Positions 24,090 to 32,426 of a stretch of 33,483 nt of DNA are shown here, one piece after another. A program made the position numbers and the translations under genes. Where the stretch lies: the NCBI GenBank assembly GCA_016845525.1, contig JAERSQ010000158.1:1-33483 (forward strand), read 5' to 3'. The first letter of the stretch is position 1, and each line of letters opens with the position of its first letter. The DNA comes from Pseudomonadota bacterium. GTDB lineage: Bacteria > Pseudomonadota > Gammaproteobacteria > Arenicellales > UBA868. The notes below the pieces were generated by a model, which saw only the letters and a list, made by a program, of their open reading frames with translations, did no database searches and was not told where the DNA came from.

Positions 24090-24746
24090 TCAGAGAACAA
24101 TTTCGCCGCGTGGCGTTTTGATCACGGCATGCAGCCCCACCGCATCGTCTTCTGGTCCGGGTGCGGTAAAAAGCGGATTCAGGCCCATCGCGGCGATGGT
24201 GGCCCCCGACCTGTGCCCAAGGTCCAGGTTTGCCTTAAGGCCTTTGAAGTGACATTGCGAATCAGGCAAGGTATCAGTCGGATGCGCTTTACCCCGCCAC
24301 TCAATCACGTGTGGCAGCAGTCCGTCTCCCGGACACTCGCCGTCTACGGCGAAAGCAAACAGCCACCGGAGATCGCCGCGGGACATTTCGCGCACGTCAC
24401 AGGATGCATAAGGCTCAAGACGGTTGAGACCTGAAATATCCGGAGTCCTGGCTACCCAGGTCAGCAGTCGAGGGCCCTGCTCGAGAGCCTGCCGGACAGT
24501 CGGGTTGTCGAGGGAAAACCATCGCGGGTGCTCTGGAGGGTCGCCGTCAGGATTGATGGCGATGACTTCCAGATAGACCGATCCCCCCAGCGAAAGCAGC
24601 ACATTATGGGTGCCCATATGCGGGTGGACACCGCCTTTCACCGGGAAGACTCCCAGTAGATCTGCAATGTAGCGAGCACCCTCATCGAGGGTTTGTGCGC
24701 CCACAACCAGGTGGTCAAGTTCACAGCGAAGCGGTGGTGTTTTCAT
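24090..24746 (-). CDS. Glyoxalase-like (VOC fold) domain protein
   Basis: The 218 residues match the Glyoxalase_3 type domain (PF13468): LDHLVVGAQTLDEGARYIADLLG (about 10-32), GVHPHMGTHNVLLSLGGSVYLEVIA (about 38-62) and a later half around HVIEWRGKAHP and CHFKGLKANL. His and Glu residues in LDHLVVG, GTHN and YLEVI are typical metal ligands of the VOC fold. The function of these single-domain proteins is not established. ATG 24746 was chosen because it overlaps the stop of the GNAT gene by 4 bp (ATGA); an in-frame upstream ATG at 24812 would lie entirely within the acetyltransferase gene. Expression is probably coupled to the GNAT gene and possibly to the hydrolase 18 bp downstream. Confidence 0.78.
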   Translation of the reverse strand: MKTPPLRCELDHLVVGAQTLDEGARYIADLLGVFPVKGGVHPHMGTHNVLLSLGGSVYLEVIAINPDGDPPEHPRWFSLDNPTVRQALEQGPRLLTWVARTPDISGLNRLEPYASCDVREMSRGDLRWLFAFAVDGECPGDGLLPHVIEWRGKAHPTDTLPDSQCHFKGLKANLDLGHRSGATIAAMGLNPLFTAPGPEDDAVGLHAVIKTPRGEIVL

Positions 24747-25276
24747 TGAGTCTCGGGTCCCTGATCCCCGCCGGATGAAAGACTGCGCTGCACGATCACG
24801 GTGTCGAGCCACTGGTCAAACTTCCGTCCCACGTTTTTCAGCGTGCCCACCTGGTGAAATCCGGCGCTTTTGTGCGCCAAGAGAGATGCCTCGTTGGCAC
24901 TGTCTCCGATGATGCCGATGATCTCGCGAATGCCGCAGCCTGCAAGCGCTTCCACCAGACGATCCAGCAACTGCCTGCCGATACCCTGCCCGCGCCAGGA
25001 CAACTCAACGTAGATAGAGTGTTCAACGGTATAGCGGTAGGCCGGCCTTGGCCTATACGGCAGTGCATACGCGAAGGCCACCACCTGGTTTTCGATGATT
25101 GCAACCAGATAAGGCAAACCGGCTTTACCTGCCATCTGCCAACGTTCACGGATCGCCTCAAGATCCGGAGGATCGATCTCAAAAGAGGCGGTCCCCTTCA
25201 GCACATCGTGCTTGTAAATCCGACGAATCGCTTCGAGGTCCCCTGCCACAGCGGAACGAATTATGGGCACAGTCAT
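24743..25276 (-). CDS. GNAT acetyltransferase, phosphinothricin-acetyltransferase-like
   Basis: The 177-residue cytoplasmic N-acetyltransferase uses acetyl-CoA. [19 protein letters not shown] opens the fold, [21 protein letters not shown] (about 72-92) is the phosphinothricin/methionine-sulfoximine acetyltransferase hallmark, and [13 protein letters not shown] (about 97-109) is the acetyl-CoA pyrophosphate loop. [20 protein letters not shown] closes the core. These enzymes acetylate amino acid analogues; the natural substrate here is unknown. ATG 25276 has AAGAGG 9 bases upstream and gives the usual N-terminus; an in-frame ATG at 25333 would run through the hppA terminator. It overlaps the glyoxalase-like gene by 4 bp. 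Confidence 0.87.
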   Translation of the reverse strand: MTVPIIRSAVAGDLEAIRRIYKHDVLKGTASFEIDPPDLEAIRERWQMAGKAGLPYLVAIIENQVVAFAYALPYRPRPAYRYTVEHSIYVELSWRGQGIGRQLLDRLVEALAGCGIREIIGIIGDSANEASLLAHKSAGFHQVGTLKNVGRKFDQWLDTVIVQRSLSSGGDQGPETQ

Positions 25277-25331
25277 CGTCTGGCGCCTCTTGATAGCCAA
25301 CGGAGAGTTTATTGTTAACCCGAACGCATGC

Positions 25332-25361
25332 AAAAAAAAGGGGCCGGCAAATGCCGGCCCC
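25332..25361 (-). terminator. Intrinsic terminator of hppA
   Basis: On the minus strand a perfect 10-bp stem, GGGGCCGGCA / TGCCGGCCCC with a two-base loop, is followed by eight T (25339-25332). It lies about 20 bp after the hppA stop and separates hppA from the GNAT gene. Confidence 0.93.
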
Positions 25362-25381
25362 CAGGACAGTGGCTTTAGCGA

Positions 25382-27397
25382 TCAGCCCAGCAGGGGCGCG
25401 ATCACCAAAGAGACAATCGCCATCACGTTGATCAGGATGTTCATCGCCGGCCCGGAAGTGTCCTTGAATGGATCCCCGACCGTATCACCGACGACCGCTG
25501 CCTTGTGCACGTCGGACCCTTTTCCGCCGAGATTGCCTTTTTCGATGTACTTTTTCGCGTTATCCCACGCACCGCCGGCGTTTGCCATGGTCAGTGCAAG
25601 CAGGACGCAGCCCAAAAGGGCGCCGCCCAGCATGCCGCCAAGCGCTGCAGGGCCAAGGGTAAAACCGACCACCACCGGCGCACCGACGGCGAGCACCCCC
25701 GGGGGTACCATCCGCTTGAGGGCAGCCGTGGTCGCGATCTCAACACAGCGATCCGTGTCCGGTTCCGCGGTGCCTTCCAGCAGACCCGGAATCTCCTTGA
25801 ACTGACGGCGAATCTCGCGGATCATGTCAAAAGCTGCGTCCCCCACCGCTGTCATAGTCATGCTGCTGACCAGAAACGGGAAAATACCGCCAAGGAACAT
25901 CCCGGCCAGCACAATCGGATCGTTGATTTGAAGGCTGAAATCGGGAACATGAAAGGCCACCGTTTCGATGTACGCCGAGATGATGGCAAGCGCTGCCAGG
26001 GCGGCTGCACCAATGGCAAAACCCTTGCCGATCGCTGCGGTAGTGTTGCCCAGTTCATCCAGGGTATCGGTAATCTCGCGGACTTCTTCGCCCAAACCTG
26101 CCATCTCGGCGATACCGCCCGCGTTATCCGCGACCGGCCCATAGGCATCAATGGCCATCGTGATGCCCACCGTTGCCAGCATGCCCACTGCTGCGATACC
26201 GACCCCGTAGAGTCCAGCCAGCCAGCTCGAGACCAGAATGATGACGCACAGCATCAGCACCGGTACGACCACAGACTGCATGCCGACTGACAGTCCCGTG
26301 ATCATGATTGTGGCCGGGCCCGTCTCTCCTGCGCCGGCAATCTTTTTCACCGGAGGGCCTGCCGTGTAGTACTCGGTGACCAGTCCGATCACGATGCCGC
26401 CCAGCGCACCGACCACGACCGACCACCAGATATTAAGGCTAATATCCGACCACCAGGTAAGCGCCAGTGCCGCAACAATGAAAATCACGGTTGCGCCGAT
26501 GGTCCCGGTCCGAAGTGCCTTATCCGGCGCTTTGCCCGACGCACTCTTGACCAGCACGATGCCGGCGATTGAACACAGAATGCCGACCGACGCCAGGGCC
26601 AGCGGCAGGAACATCAGCTTCGACTGATCGCCTCCCGCCAGTGCGTTAATGACTTCCGGTGCAAGGGTCGCAGCAATTGCGATCGAAGCGATCATGGATC
26701 CACAGTAGGACTCAAAGATATCGGATCCCATGCCGGCGACGTCACCAACGTTATCACCGACGTTATCCGCGATAACACCCGGGTTGCGCGGATCATCCTC
26801 TGGGATACCCGCTTCCACCTTACCCACCAGGTCCGCACCGACGTCTGCACTCTTGGTGAAGATCCCGCCGCCCACACGGGAGAACAAGGCGACTGAGGAG
26901 GCGCCCATGCCGAATCCGTGAATCACGTGGGCGGTATGCGGATCGCCGCCGAAGGCAAGGTACAAAATACCCAGTCCCAGCAACCCCATGGCGGCTACGG
27001 TGAGACCCATAATGGAGCCGCCGAAAAATGCCACCGTCAGCGCAGCCGGTGCTCCGCTCTCGGCTGCTGCAGTGGTGGTTCGGACATTCGCCCGGGTCGC
27101 GGTGAACATCCCGATGTACCCTGCCGAACCGGAAGCGAGTGCACCAACGAAAAACGCGACCGTGGTTTTCCAGCCAAGGTCTGAGATGAAGATCCCCGCA
27201 CCCACCACGATGACAAAAATCACAAGGTAGGTATATTCGCGCCGCATAAACACCAAAGCGCCCTTATGGATTTTCTCGCCAATTTCAGACACTTTTCCGG
27301 TACCCGGTGAATAGGCAAGTACCGAGCGATAAACCAGCAACGCCGCCAAAAGACCGATGACGCCCAGGATCACAGGAATCAGAGCAACAGAAGACAT
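25382..27397 (-). CDS. hppA: Membrane-bound cation-pumping pyrophosphatase, K+-dependent type
   Basis: This inner-membrane enzyme couples pyrophosphate hydrolysis to ion export. The 671 residues contain about 16 hydrophobic segments and the PPi/Mg-binding loop [18 protein letters not shown] (185-202), with DNVGDNVGD (211-219) after it. [18 protein letters not shown] and a C-terminal [15 protein letters not shown] carry further metal-binding Asp residues. At 454-457 it reads A-A-I-G (in [14 protein letters not shown]). That Ala/Gly pair marks K+-dependent enzymes; K+-independent ones have Lys at the first site. Whether Na+ or H+ is pumped cannot be settled by eye. The ATG at 27397 has a GAGAGGGG ribosome-binding site. 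A strong terminator closes a single-gene transcript. It may help drive gluconeogenesis and biosynthesis by removing PPi. Confidence 0.95.
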   Translation of the reverse strand: MSSVALIPVILGVIGLLAALLVYRSVLAYSPGTGKVSEIGEKIHKGALVFMRREYTYLVIFVIVVGAGIFISDLGWKTTVAFFVGALASGSAGYIGMFTATRANVRTTTAAAESGAPAALTVAFFGGSIMGLTVAAMGLLGLGILYLAFGGDPHTAHVIHGFGMGASSVALFSRVGGGIFTKSADVGADLVGKVEAGIPEDDPRNPGVIADNVGDNVGDVAGMGSDIFESYCGSMIASIAIAATLAPEVINALAGGDQSKLMFLPLALASVGILCSIAGIVLVKSASGKAPDKALRTGTIGATVIFIVAALALTWWSDISLNIWWSVVVGALGGIVIGLVTEYYTAGPPVKKIAGAGETGPATIMITGLSVGMQSVVVPVLMLCVIILVSSWLAGLYGVGIAAVGMLATVGITMAIDAYGPVADNAGGIAEMAGLGEEVREITDTLDELGNTTAAIGKGFAIGAAALAALAIISAYIETVAFHVPDFSLQINDPIVLAGMFLGGIFPFLVSSMTMTAVGDAAFDMIREIRRQFKEIPGLLEGTAEPDTDRCVEIATTAALKRMVPPGVLAVGAPVVVGFTLGPAALGGMLGGALLGCVLLALTMANAGGAWDNAKKYIEKGNLGGKGSDVHKAAVVGDTVGDPFKDTSGPAMNILINVMAIVSLVIAPLLG

Positions 27398-27480
27398 AAA
27401 TAACCCCTCTCAGGTGGGAAACAGTTTGCGAAACACCCCATCGGGACCGATTTGGTGTAACCCTAATATTATCATGTATA

Positions 27481-27520
27481 TCAGGCGCTTATTCTGTCCA
27501 TAAATGCTCTGTGCGCCTGA
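27481..27520. repeat. 8-bp inverted repeat upstream of hppA
   Basis: TCAGGCGC and GCGCCTGA lie 24 bases apart, and the palindrome AAAGCGCTTT (27520-27529) adjoins the second arm. The 238-bp gap 27398-27635 runs from the end of xerC to the start of hppA. A GATAAT on the minus strand (27473-27468) is a weak -10 candidate, with no convincing -35. The repeat may be a distal terminator of the xerC operon or an operator for hppA. Confidence 0.35.
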
Positions 27521-27635
27521 AAGCGCTTTATCCGCGACGCCTGTGGCTTGAGGCCCCGGGGGGATTCTCGGCAGGGTGAGTCCTGTACCGGGTCTGCCCG
27601 GCAAACCAAGCGAATTGATGGACCGACGGGCGTAT

Positions 27636-28535
27636 TCAGCGGCGGCGGCGGGCCCGGGGGTGCGCCTTGTCATAAACCTTGGCAAGGTGCTGAAAATCAA
27701 GATGGGTATAGACCTGGGTGGTGGAGATATCCGCGTGGCCCAACAATTCCTGTACGGCACGCAGATCAGAACTTGATTCCAGCAGGTGACTTGCAAAGGA
27801 GTGGCGCAGCATATGCGGGTGGACCCCCCGATCCAGCCCCTGCCGAAGGGCCCAGACCTCAAGGCGCTTCTGGATCGCCCGCGCGCCCAGCCGCGTCCCT
27901 GCACGACTGACAAAGAGTGCCTCTTCGTCTGCCTCCACCCAGGCGGCGCGGCGTTGGATCCATTCGCGGATCGCGGCGACGGCATGGCGGCCCACAGGCA
28001 CGATGCGCGTCTTGTCGCCCTTGCCGGTAACCACTATCGTGGCGGCATCCAGATCCAACTCCTTAAGATCGGTACGGGCGAGTTCCGACAGCCGAAGGCC
28101 TGAAGAATAGAACAGTTCCAATATGGCATGATCACGAAAGTCAAGGTCCGATACCGGTTTGATGGAAACGAGCTGTGCCGCCTCCTCGATATTCAGCGTG
28201 TTGGGCAGTTTGCGATCGCCGCGCGGCGCGGCGATGCCGTCAAAGGGATTGAGCTTTGCCTGCTTTTCGCGGAGCAGGTACCGATAGCAAGACCTGGCCG
28301 CCGACAGGGTTCGGCCGATCGAGCGGCCCGACAGACCTGCGTGGCGCAGTCCGGCTGCGAACAGCCTTGCCTGGGGAGGTGCCAGCTGGGTGAGACGGCC
28401 AATGCCCCGCTCTTCCAGAAAATCGCAAAGGCGCGAAAGATCCCGCTGGTAGGCTGCGACCGTGTGCTCGGACAGTCGCCGCTCGTAACGCAGGTGCTCA
28501 ACGAAAGTCTCTATGGTCTTTTCGTTGCCTGACAT
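27636..28535 (-). CDS. xerC: Site-specific tyrosine recombinase XerC
   Basis: With XerD it resolves chromosome dimers at dif, helped by FtsK. The 299 residues contain an N-terminal SAM-like DNA-binding region (ETFVEHLRYERRLSEHTVAAY) and a catalytic domain with Arg148 (SSGLRLSELAR), Lys172 (TGKGDKTR), His241 and Arg244 (HMLRHSFASH), His267 (LLGHADISTTQ) and nucleophile Tyr276 (VYTHLD). The C-terminal FQHLAKVYDKAHPRA is the XerC form, and gene order dapF-DUF484-xerC, as in E. coli, settles XerC over XerD. The ATG at 28535 lies 9 bp after the DUF484 stop. The downstream yigB of E. coli is not here. No terminator is evident right after the stop. Confidence 0.96.
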   Translation of the reverse strand: MSGNEKTIETFVEHLRYERRLSEHTVAAYQRDLSRLCDFLEERGIGRLTQLAPPQARLFAAGLRHAGLSGRSIGRTLSAARSCYRYLLREKQAKLNPFDGIAAPRGDRKLPNTLNIEEAAQLVSIKPVSDLDFRDHAILELFYSSGLRLSELARTDLKELDLDAATIVVTGKGDKTRIVPVGRHAVAAIREWIQRRAAWVEADEEALFVSRAGTRLGARAIQKRLEVWALRQGLDRGVHPHMLRHSFASHLLESSSDLRAVQELLGHADISTTQVYTHLDFQHLAKVYDKAHPRARRRR

Positions 28536-28544
28536 GATGCGCGT

Positions 28545-29261
28545 TCAGGATACCCCGAGACGAATGCAGGTCGCACCGACCAGACCCGCGAGCCCCTCCA
28601 ACAGAACCGTGTCCAAATCCGGCCGGTAATGTTCCGGATCACTTGATACCAGAATAATCCATCCGACCGGTTTGTCGCTGCGGACTGTTATCGGCAAAAC
28701 AGCGCAAGAGGCCGCCTGCGCCGCACTGGCCGGATCGAGCAGATCCGCGGTCTCCTCAGACAGGGGCGCCTCCAGCAGACAGACCTTTCCAGACAGTCGA
28801 CGCATCACCAGGGCTGCACTTTCGTTATCGTCAGAGACCAGCGCTTTGACGGGGAGCACATCTTTTGCCGTGTGATCGGCAAACTGCATGACTGCTGCAA
28901 CCAGACCAAACTCCGCCTGCAGCACCCGGGGCACCGCATCGAGCAATTCAGCCATATCGCGCGTACGCGCAATACGCTCAAAACACCGCTGCAGCCGCTG
29001 CTGCAGTCGGGAATTTTCCTTGGCCTTACCGATCAGGGCGGCAAGCTGGTTCTTTTCGATGCTGAGCTGATCACGGAGCACGCCGACCTGGCGCTCCAGC
29101 AGAGACACGGCCCCACCCCGTGCGGAATGCGGGACGACCAGTTCACTCAACAGAGCCAGATGGCGCTCAAAAAAATCCGGACGGGCGCGCAAAAAATCTG
29201 CCACCTCATCTTCACTCAGACCGGGAGTCACATTTCGATCAGTGTCTTCTGACGGATCCAT
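28545..29261 (-). CDS. DUF484 family protein (YigA-like, GAF-type fold)
   Basis: The 238-residue cytoplasmic protein has an N-terminal GLSEDEVADFLRARPDFFERH (about 14-34), the hallmark of DUF484. A coiled coil with VSLLERQVGVLRDQLSIEKNQ follows (about 52-72), then a GAF-like domain to the end, with an APLSEETADLL loop. ATG 29261 was chosen because it starts one base after the dapF TAA; an upstream ATG at 29285 would overlap dapF. In E. coli the corresponding gene yigA is a fragment between dapF and xerC. Here it is full length. The protein's role is unknown, though its constant place before xerC hints at a link to recombination or division. No catalytic residues are visible. Confidence 0.9.
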   Translation of the reverse strand: MDPSEDTDRNVTPGLSEDEVADFLRARPDFFERHLALLSELVVPHSARGGAVSLLERQVGVLRDQLSIEKNQLAALIGKAKENSRLQQRLQRCFERIARTRDMAELLDAVPRVLQAEFGLVAAVMQFADHTAKDVLPVKALVSDDNESAALVMRRLSGKVCLLEAPLSEETADLLDPASAAQAASCAVLPITVRSDKPVGWIILVSSDPEHYRPDLDTVLLEGLAGLVGATCIRLGVS

Positions 29262-29262
29262 C

Positions 29263-30093
29263 TTATGGCACCGGCCAGAGTCCATCGAAGACCCGCGTCG
29301 TTGGACCCGACATCAGGATCGGCCCGCACCCCGGCCAGGTAATCTGCAGCGTCCCTCCAGGGAGGCTCACGCGGACACTGTCCTCAATCAGGTTCCAACG
29401 CCGGCAGACCGACACCGCGGCACAGGCGCCGCTGCCACAGGCCAGGGTTTCGCCCACACCCCGCTCCCACACCCGCAACCTGAGTTCTGTCGGGTCCTTT
29501 ATCTCAACGAAGCCGACATTGGTTCGCTCGGGAAAATCAGCGTGGTGCTCAATCGCCGGGCCGACCTGACTGACGGGCGCCTCATCGATATCATCGACCA
29601 GCAAAACCGCGTGCGGATTGCCGAGGAAGGCGACGCCGATCACCAGCTCCTGGCCGTTGGCCAAAACGGAATAGCGTTCGGCCGGCTGGGCCGTGCGAAA
29701 AGGAATCTTCGCGGGCTCAAATTCGGGCACGTCGAGTTCAGCACTGACCTCGTCCTTGGTACCCATCGTCAGACTGAAGCGGGTGCTGATCGTTTGCACT
29801 GCAAGATGTGTCTTCTGAGTCAGCCCCTGCTCCCGGACAAACCGGGCGAAGCAGCGCGCTCCGTTACCGCACTGACCAGACTCGCTGCCATCCGTGTTGT
29901 AAATGCGCATAAAAAAATCGGCGCCGTTCGCGGCGGACTCCGCCACGATAACCTGATCGCAACCGATGCCATGATGGCGGTCTGCGATACCGCGGATGGT
30001 TTCCGGACTCAGCACCACAGGCGCACTGACCCCATCGAGCATGACAAAATCGTTGCCCAGTGAGTGCATTTTCGTGAAGGGGAGCGTGGCCAC
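29263..30093 (-). CDS. dapF: Diaminopimelate epimerase
   Basis: It converts LL- to meso-diaminopimelate for lysine and peptidoglycan synthesis. The 276 residues begin near PFTKMHSLGNDFVMLDGV. The two catalytic cysteines are Cys75 in ESGQCGNGARC and Cys219 in ETLACGSGACA. TNVGFVEI and NPHAV are typical substrate loops. GTG 30093 was chosen because E. coli DapF also begins a few residues before KMHGLGNDF; ATG 30069 would truncate the first strand. No clear ribosome-binding site is seen for either. It leads the dapF-DUF484-xerC operon, with a TATAAT about 45 bases upstream and cysQ 100 bp upstream on the same strand. Confidence 0.96.
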   Translation of the reverse strand: MATLPFTKMHSLGNDFVMLDGVSAPVVLSPETIRGIADRHHGIGCDQVIVAESAANGADFFMRIYNTDGSESGQCGNGARCFARFVREQGLTQKTHLAVQTISTRFSLTMGTKDEVSAELDVPEFEPAKIPFRTAQPAERYSVLANGQELVIGVAFLGNPHAVLLVDDIDEAPVSQVGPAIEHHADFPERTNVGFVEIKDPTELRLRVWERGVGETLACGSGACAAVSVCRRWNLIEDSVRVSLPGGTLQITWPGCGPILMSGPTTRVFDGLWPVP

Positions 30094-30138
30094 TGTATTT
30101 GTGGGGACTGAAAGTTCCGTGAGCCCGGGATCACGCTC

Positions 30139-30167
30139 ATTATAGTCCGGCGGCACCGCCCGCCTTT
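30139..30167 (-). promoter_or_regulatory. Candidate dapF promoter
   Basis: On the minus strand, TATAAT (30144-30139) lies 17 bp from AAAGGC in the -35 position (30167-30162). The start would be near 30132, about 39 bases before the GTG. The -35 is not canonical, but the same AAAGGC-17-TATAAT arrangement occurs before yejA. Confidence 0.42.
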
Positions 30168-30193
30168 TGTTTGAAACAGCCGGCGGTGGCCGG

Positions 30194-31027
30194 TTAACGC
30201 TCTTGCGGGGGGCAGAACTCAAGCCAATCCACATCCGAATCGGCCATCGCGACGAACCAGGGGTTGAGAATGTCTTTCCTGTTGTAACTGAGTTCAGTAC
30301 CGTTGCAGTCCACCAGTCGCCCCCCAGCCTCATTCAGCACGCAGTGGGACGCACAGGTATCCCACTCAGAAGTCGGTGCAAGCCGGGGATAAACGTCGGC
30401 ATTCCCTTCAGCCACCACACAGACCTTCAAGGCACTGCCCATGCTGACAATGGCGGGATCGGATCCGCTCTTTGCTGCCAACGCATGACGAAACGCCGTG
30501 ACCGCCTCACCTGCGTGCGAGCGACTTGCCACCATTCGAGGCCGGGCTGGATCGTAGGCGCTGACCCGAATCGGCTCAGGCGCTGCTGCGCCAACCTGGC
30601 GCCAGGCACCCTGCTCCTGCGCAGCAAAATATGAAACCCCAGAACTTGGACAATAAACCACGCCCAAAACCGGTCGGCCCTTGTCCGCCAGGCCGATATT
30701 GACGCTGAACTCCCCGTTACGGCGGATGAACTCCTTGGTCCCGTCCAGCGGGTCCACCATCCACACGCGGTCAGCGGCGAGCCGCTCGCTGTCGTCGATA
30801 TCCTTGGACTCTTCTGACACGACCAGAATGTCCGGGGTCAGTGCTCGCAATTGCGCAACGATGATGTCATGCGCCCGATGGTCAGCGGTCGTGACCGGGG
30901 AACCGTCGGCCTTTTCGATGATCTCGTATTCACGCTCGTAGACCTCCATGATGGCCACACCGGCTGCCTTGGCGATCTCGACGACTGCCTCTACCTTCAC
31001 ATCCGCGCCCGCATCCGCGGCACTCAT
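30194..31027 (-). CDS. cysQ: 3'(2'),5'-bisphosphate nucleotidase CysQ
   Basis: It removes the 3' phosphate from PAP, the by-product of sulfate assimilation, giving AMP. The 277 residues belong to the inositol-monophosphatase superfamily: SPVTTADHRAHDII (about 43-56), VVSEES with Glu72, VDPLDGTKEFI (91-101) with metal ligands Asp92 and Asp95, and EWDTCASHCVL (about 220-230). It should need Mg2+ and is sensitive to Li+ in known members. The ATG at 31027 overlaps the nudE TGA by 4 bp, so the two are coupled. No other sulfate-assimilation gene is in the window, so the PAP role is inferred from sequence similarity. Inositol-1-phosphatase is less likely. Confidence 0.92.
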   Translation of the reverse strand: MSAADAGADVKVEAVVEIAKAAGVAIMEVYEREYEIIEKADGSPVTTADHRAHDIIVAQLRALTPDILVVSEESKDIDDSERLAADRVWMVDPLDGTKEFIRRNGEFSVNIGLADKGRPVLGVVYCPSSGVSYFAAQEQGAWRQVGAAAPEPIRVSAYDPARPRMVASRSHAGEAVTAFRHALAAKSGSDPAIVSMGSALKVCVVAEGNADVYPRLAPTSEWDTCASHCVLNEAGGRLVDCNGTELSYNRKDILNPWFVAMADSDVDWLEFCPPQER

Positions 31028-31566
31028 GAGTTGAGCCGCTCGGCCGCAAGAAAGGTTGCGAGAATACTGCGGCCGTCGGAAAAATCTTGTCGATCCCGCA
31101 GTGCCGGCAAATCACAAAGCCGCCACACCTCAGTCTCAAGCGGTTCCGGCTCATCACCTTGCAACGGAGATACGAACAGATCCTCAGCGAGAAAAATATG
31201 GGTGCGGTAGTTCGAATAGGCCGGCGTCAGCGAGACTGTCGCCAATCCCTGCATCCTGCCAGCATCAAGGCCGATTTCTTCACGAAGTTCGCGATGCGCC
31301 GCCTGCTCCGGCGTCTCCCCTGAATCAATGCGGCCTTTGACGAAACTGAGTTCATAGCGCTCAACGCCGACCGCATACTCTCGGATGAGCATGAGCTCCT
31401 GGTCCGAGTGCATCGGCACCACCATCACGGCGCCTTCTCCCTCGCCGACCAGTCGTTCAAAGCATGCCTCGGTTCCGTTGGCAAAGCGCAGATCAACCTG
31501 CTCGATCGAGAACAGCCGACTGGTCGCCACCGGCGTCGTATTCAGAATTTCGGGCAAGGTGTTCAT
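31024..31566 (-). CDS. nudE: ADP-compounds Nudix hydrolase NudE
   Basis: It hydrolyses ADP-ribose, Ap3A and NADH-type compounds to AMP and a second phosphate ester. The 180 residues contain a complete Nudix box, G78 to L100: GRIDSGETPEQAAHRELREE then IGL, keeping the REx2EExGU core with Glu97 and Glu98 as metal ligands. RYELSFVKGRI before the box and SLTPAYSNYRTHIFLAEDL after it match E. coli NudE. The gene overlaps cysQ by 4 bp. It is divergent from yrfG across 176 bp. In E. coli nudE lies near yrfG with yrfF between; that gene is absent here. The neighbouring CysQ and YrfG also act on nucleotides. Confidence 0.92.
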   Translation of the reverse strand: MNTLPEILNTTPVATSRLFSIEQVDLRFANGTEACFERLVGEGEGAVMVVPMHSDQELMLIREYAVGVERYELSFVKGRIDSGETPEQAAHRELREEIGLDAGRMQGLATVSLTPAYSNYRTHIFLAEDLFVSPLQGDEPEPLETEVWRLCDLPALRDRQDFSDGRSILATFLAAERLNS

Positions 31567-31681
31567 TTTGGCAAAAATCGCCCGAAGTGGACGCCCCGGC
31601 CAGATTAACGCAGCCGATCAGGTCACACAACCAAAATAGCGTGGCTGCGCAAGACCCCGTCGTCTTCTGCTGCCGCGACGC

Positions 31682-31717
31682 TAGAATATGACGGTCATTT
31701 CCGCGCAGCCGGCTGCG
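31682..31717 (+). promoter_or_regulatory. Candidate yrfG -10 element followed by a 14-bp palindrome
   Basis: TAGAAT (31682-31687) is preceded by GC but lacks the T of a full extended -10. The perfect palindrome CGCAGCCGGCTGCG (31704-31717) lies some 10 bases after the predicted start and 25 before the ATG. It could be an operator or an RNA hairpin near the ribosome-binding site. The rest of the 176-bp divergent gap shows nothing firm. Confidence 0.35.
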
Positions 31718-31742
31718 GTGTCGGCACGCTGTTGGAAACACT

Positions 31743-32426
31743 ATGATCGACTGGAATCAAATCGAATCGGTATTTCTGGACCTCGACGGCACCCTGCTCG
31801 ATCTGCGGTTCGATAACCATTTCTGGGTCGAGTTCATTCCGAATCACTACGCCCAACATCACAAACTGGCTCCGCAGACCGCCCGGGATAAGGTTCTCGC
31901 CCGGATGAAAGAACTGCGGGGCACCCTCGACTGGTACTGCACGGACTTCTGGAGCCGCGAACTGGCTCTGGACATTATTGCGCTCAAGCACACCAAGCGT
32001 GAACTGATCCGCACCCGGCCTGGCGCCGAAGACTTTTTGTCCGCCCTGCATGCCGACAGGCGCCGCGTCGTTCTGGTCACGAATGCTCACCCGAAAACAA
32101 TCGACATCAAAATGCGCCAGACCGGGATTGCGCCGCTGTTTGACCGCATCATCAGTTCGCATGAACTGGGACACCCCAAAGAGCAAGACCGGTTCTGGGA
32201 ACTGCTGCAGGCGAGTGAGCCGTTTGCTCCGGCGAAAACCTTGTTTATCGACGATAACCTGGATGTGCTGCGGACAGCGGCGGCCTACGGCATCTCGCAC
32301 CTTCTGGCCGTACCCCAACCGGACTCCACGCTTGGGTCAGTGGATACAGCGGAATTCCCAAGCCTGCATGCCTTTGAAGACATACTTGGGTTTTTTCAGC
32401 AGACCCATCAGGCAGGAGTGTCATGA
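31743..32426 (+). CDS. yrfG: GMP/IMP nucleotidase YrfG (HAD family)
   Basis: It dephosphorylates purine mononucleotides in the cytoplasm in E. coli. The 227 residues show HAD motif I FLDLDGTLLDLRFDNHFW (about 11-28), with the nucleophile and acid Asp in DLDGT. The cap has DWYCTDFWSRELALDI, motif II is VVLVTNAHPKTIDIK, Lys of motif III lies in GHPKEQDRFW, and motif IV is LFIDDNLDVL. The pattern LDWYC, TNAHP, GHPKE and FIDD matches E. coli YrfG closely. Its TGA overlaps rraA by 4 bp (ATGA), so the two are coupled. It sits divergently from nudE, a conserved vicinity. A weak GGA is the only ribosome-binding hint. Confidence 0.92.
   Translation: MIDWNQIESVFLDLDGTLLDLRFDNHFWVEFIPNHYAQHHKLAPQTARDKVLARMKELRGTLDWYCTDFWSRELALDIIALKHTKRELIRTRPGAEDFLSALHADRRRVVLVTNAHPKTIDIKMRQTGIAPLFDRIISSHELGHPKEQDRFWELLQASEPFAPAKTLFIDDNLDVLRTAAAYGISHLLAVPQPDSTLGSVDTAEFPSLHAFEDILGFFQQTHQAGVS

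Noticed and set aside
24743-25276. Acetyltransferase as an antibiotic resistance gene
   Set aside because: Family resemblance to phosphinothricin acetyltransferase is common among chromosomal GNAT proteins, and there is no sign of transfer.
25505-26290. Plus-strand reading frame of 261 codons inside hppA
   Set aside because: It lies wholly opposite a highly conserved pyrophosphatase, is rich in His, Arg and Gln, and shows no family pattern.
29242-30063. Plus-strand reading frame of 273 codons opposite dapF
   Set aside because: It mirrors the conserved epimerase codons and has no motif; a shadow frame.
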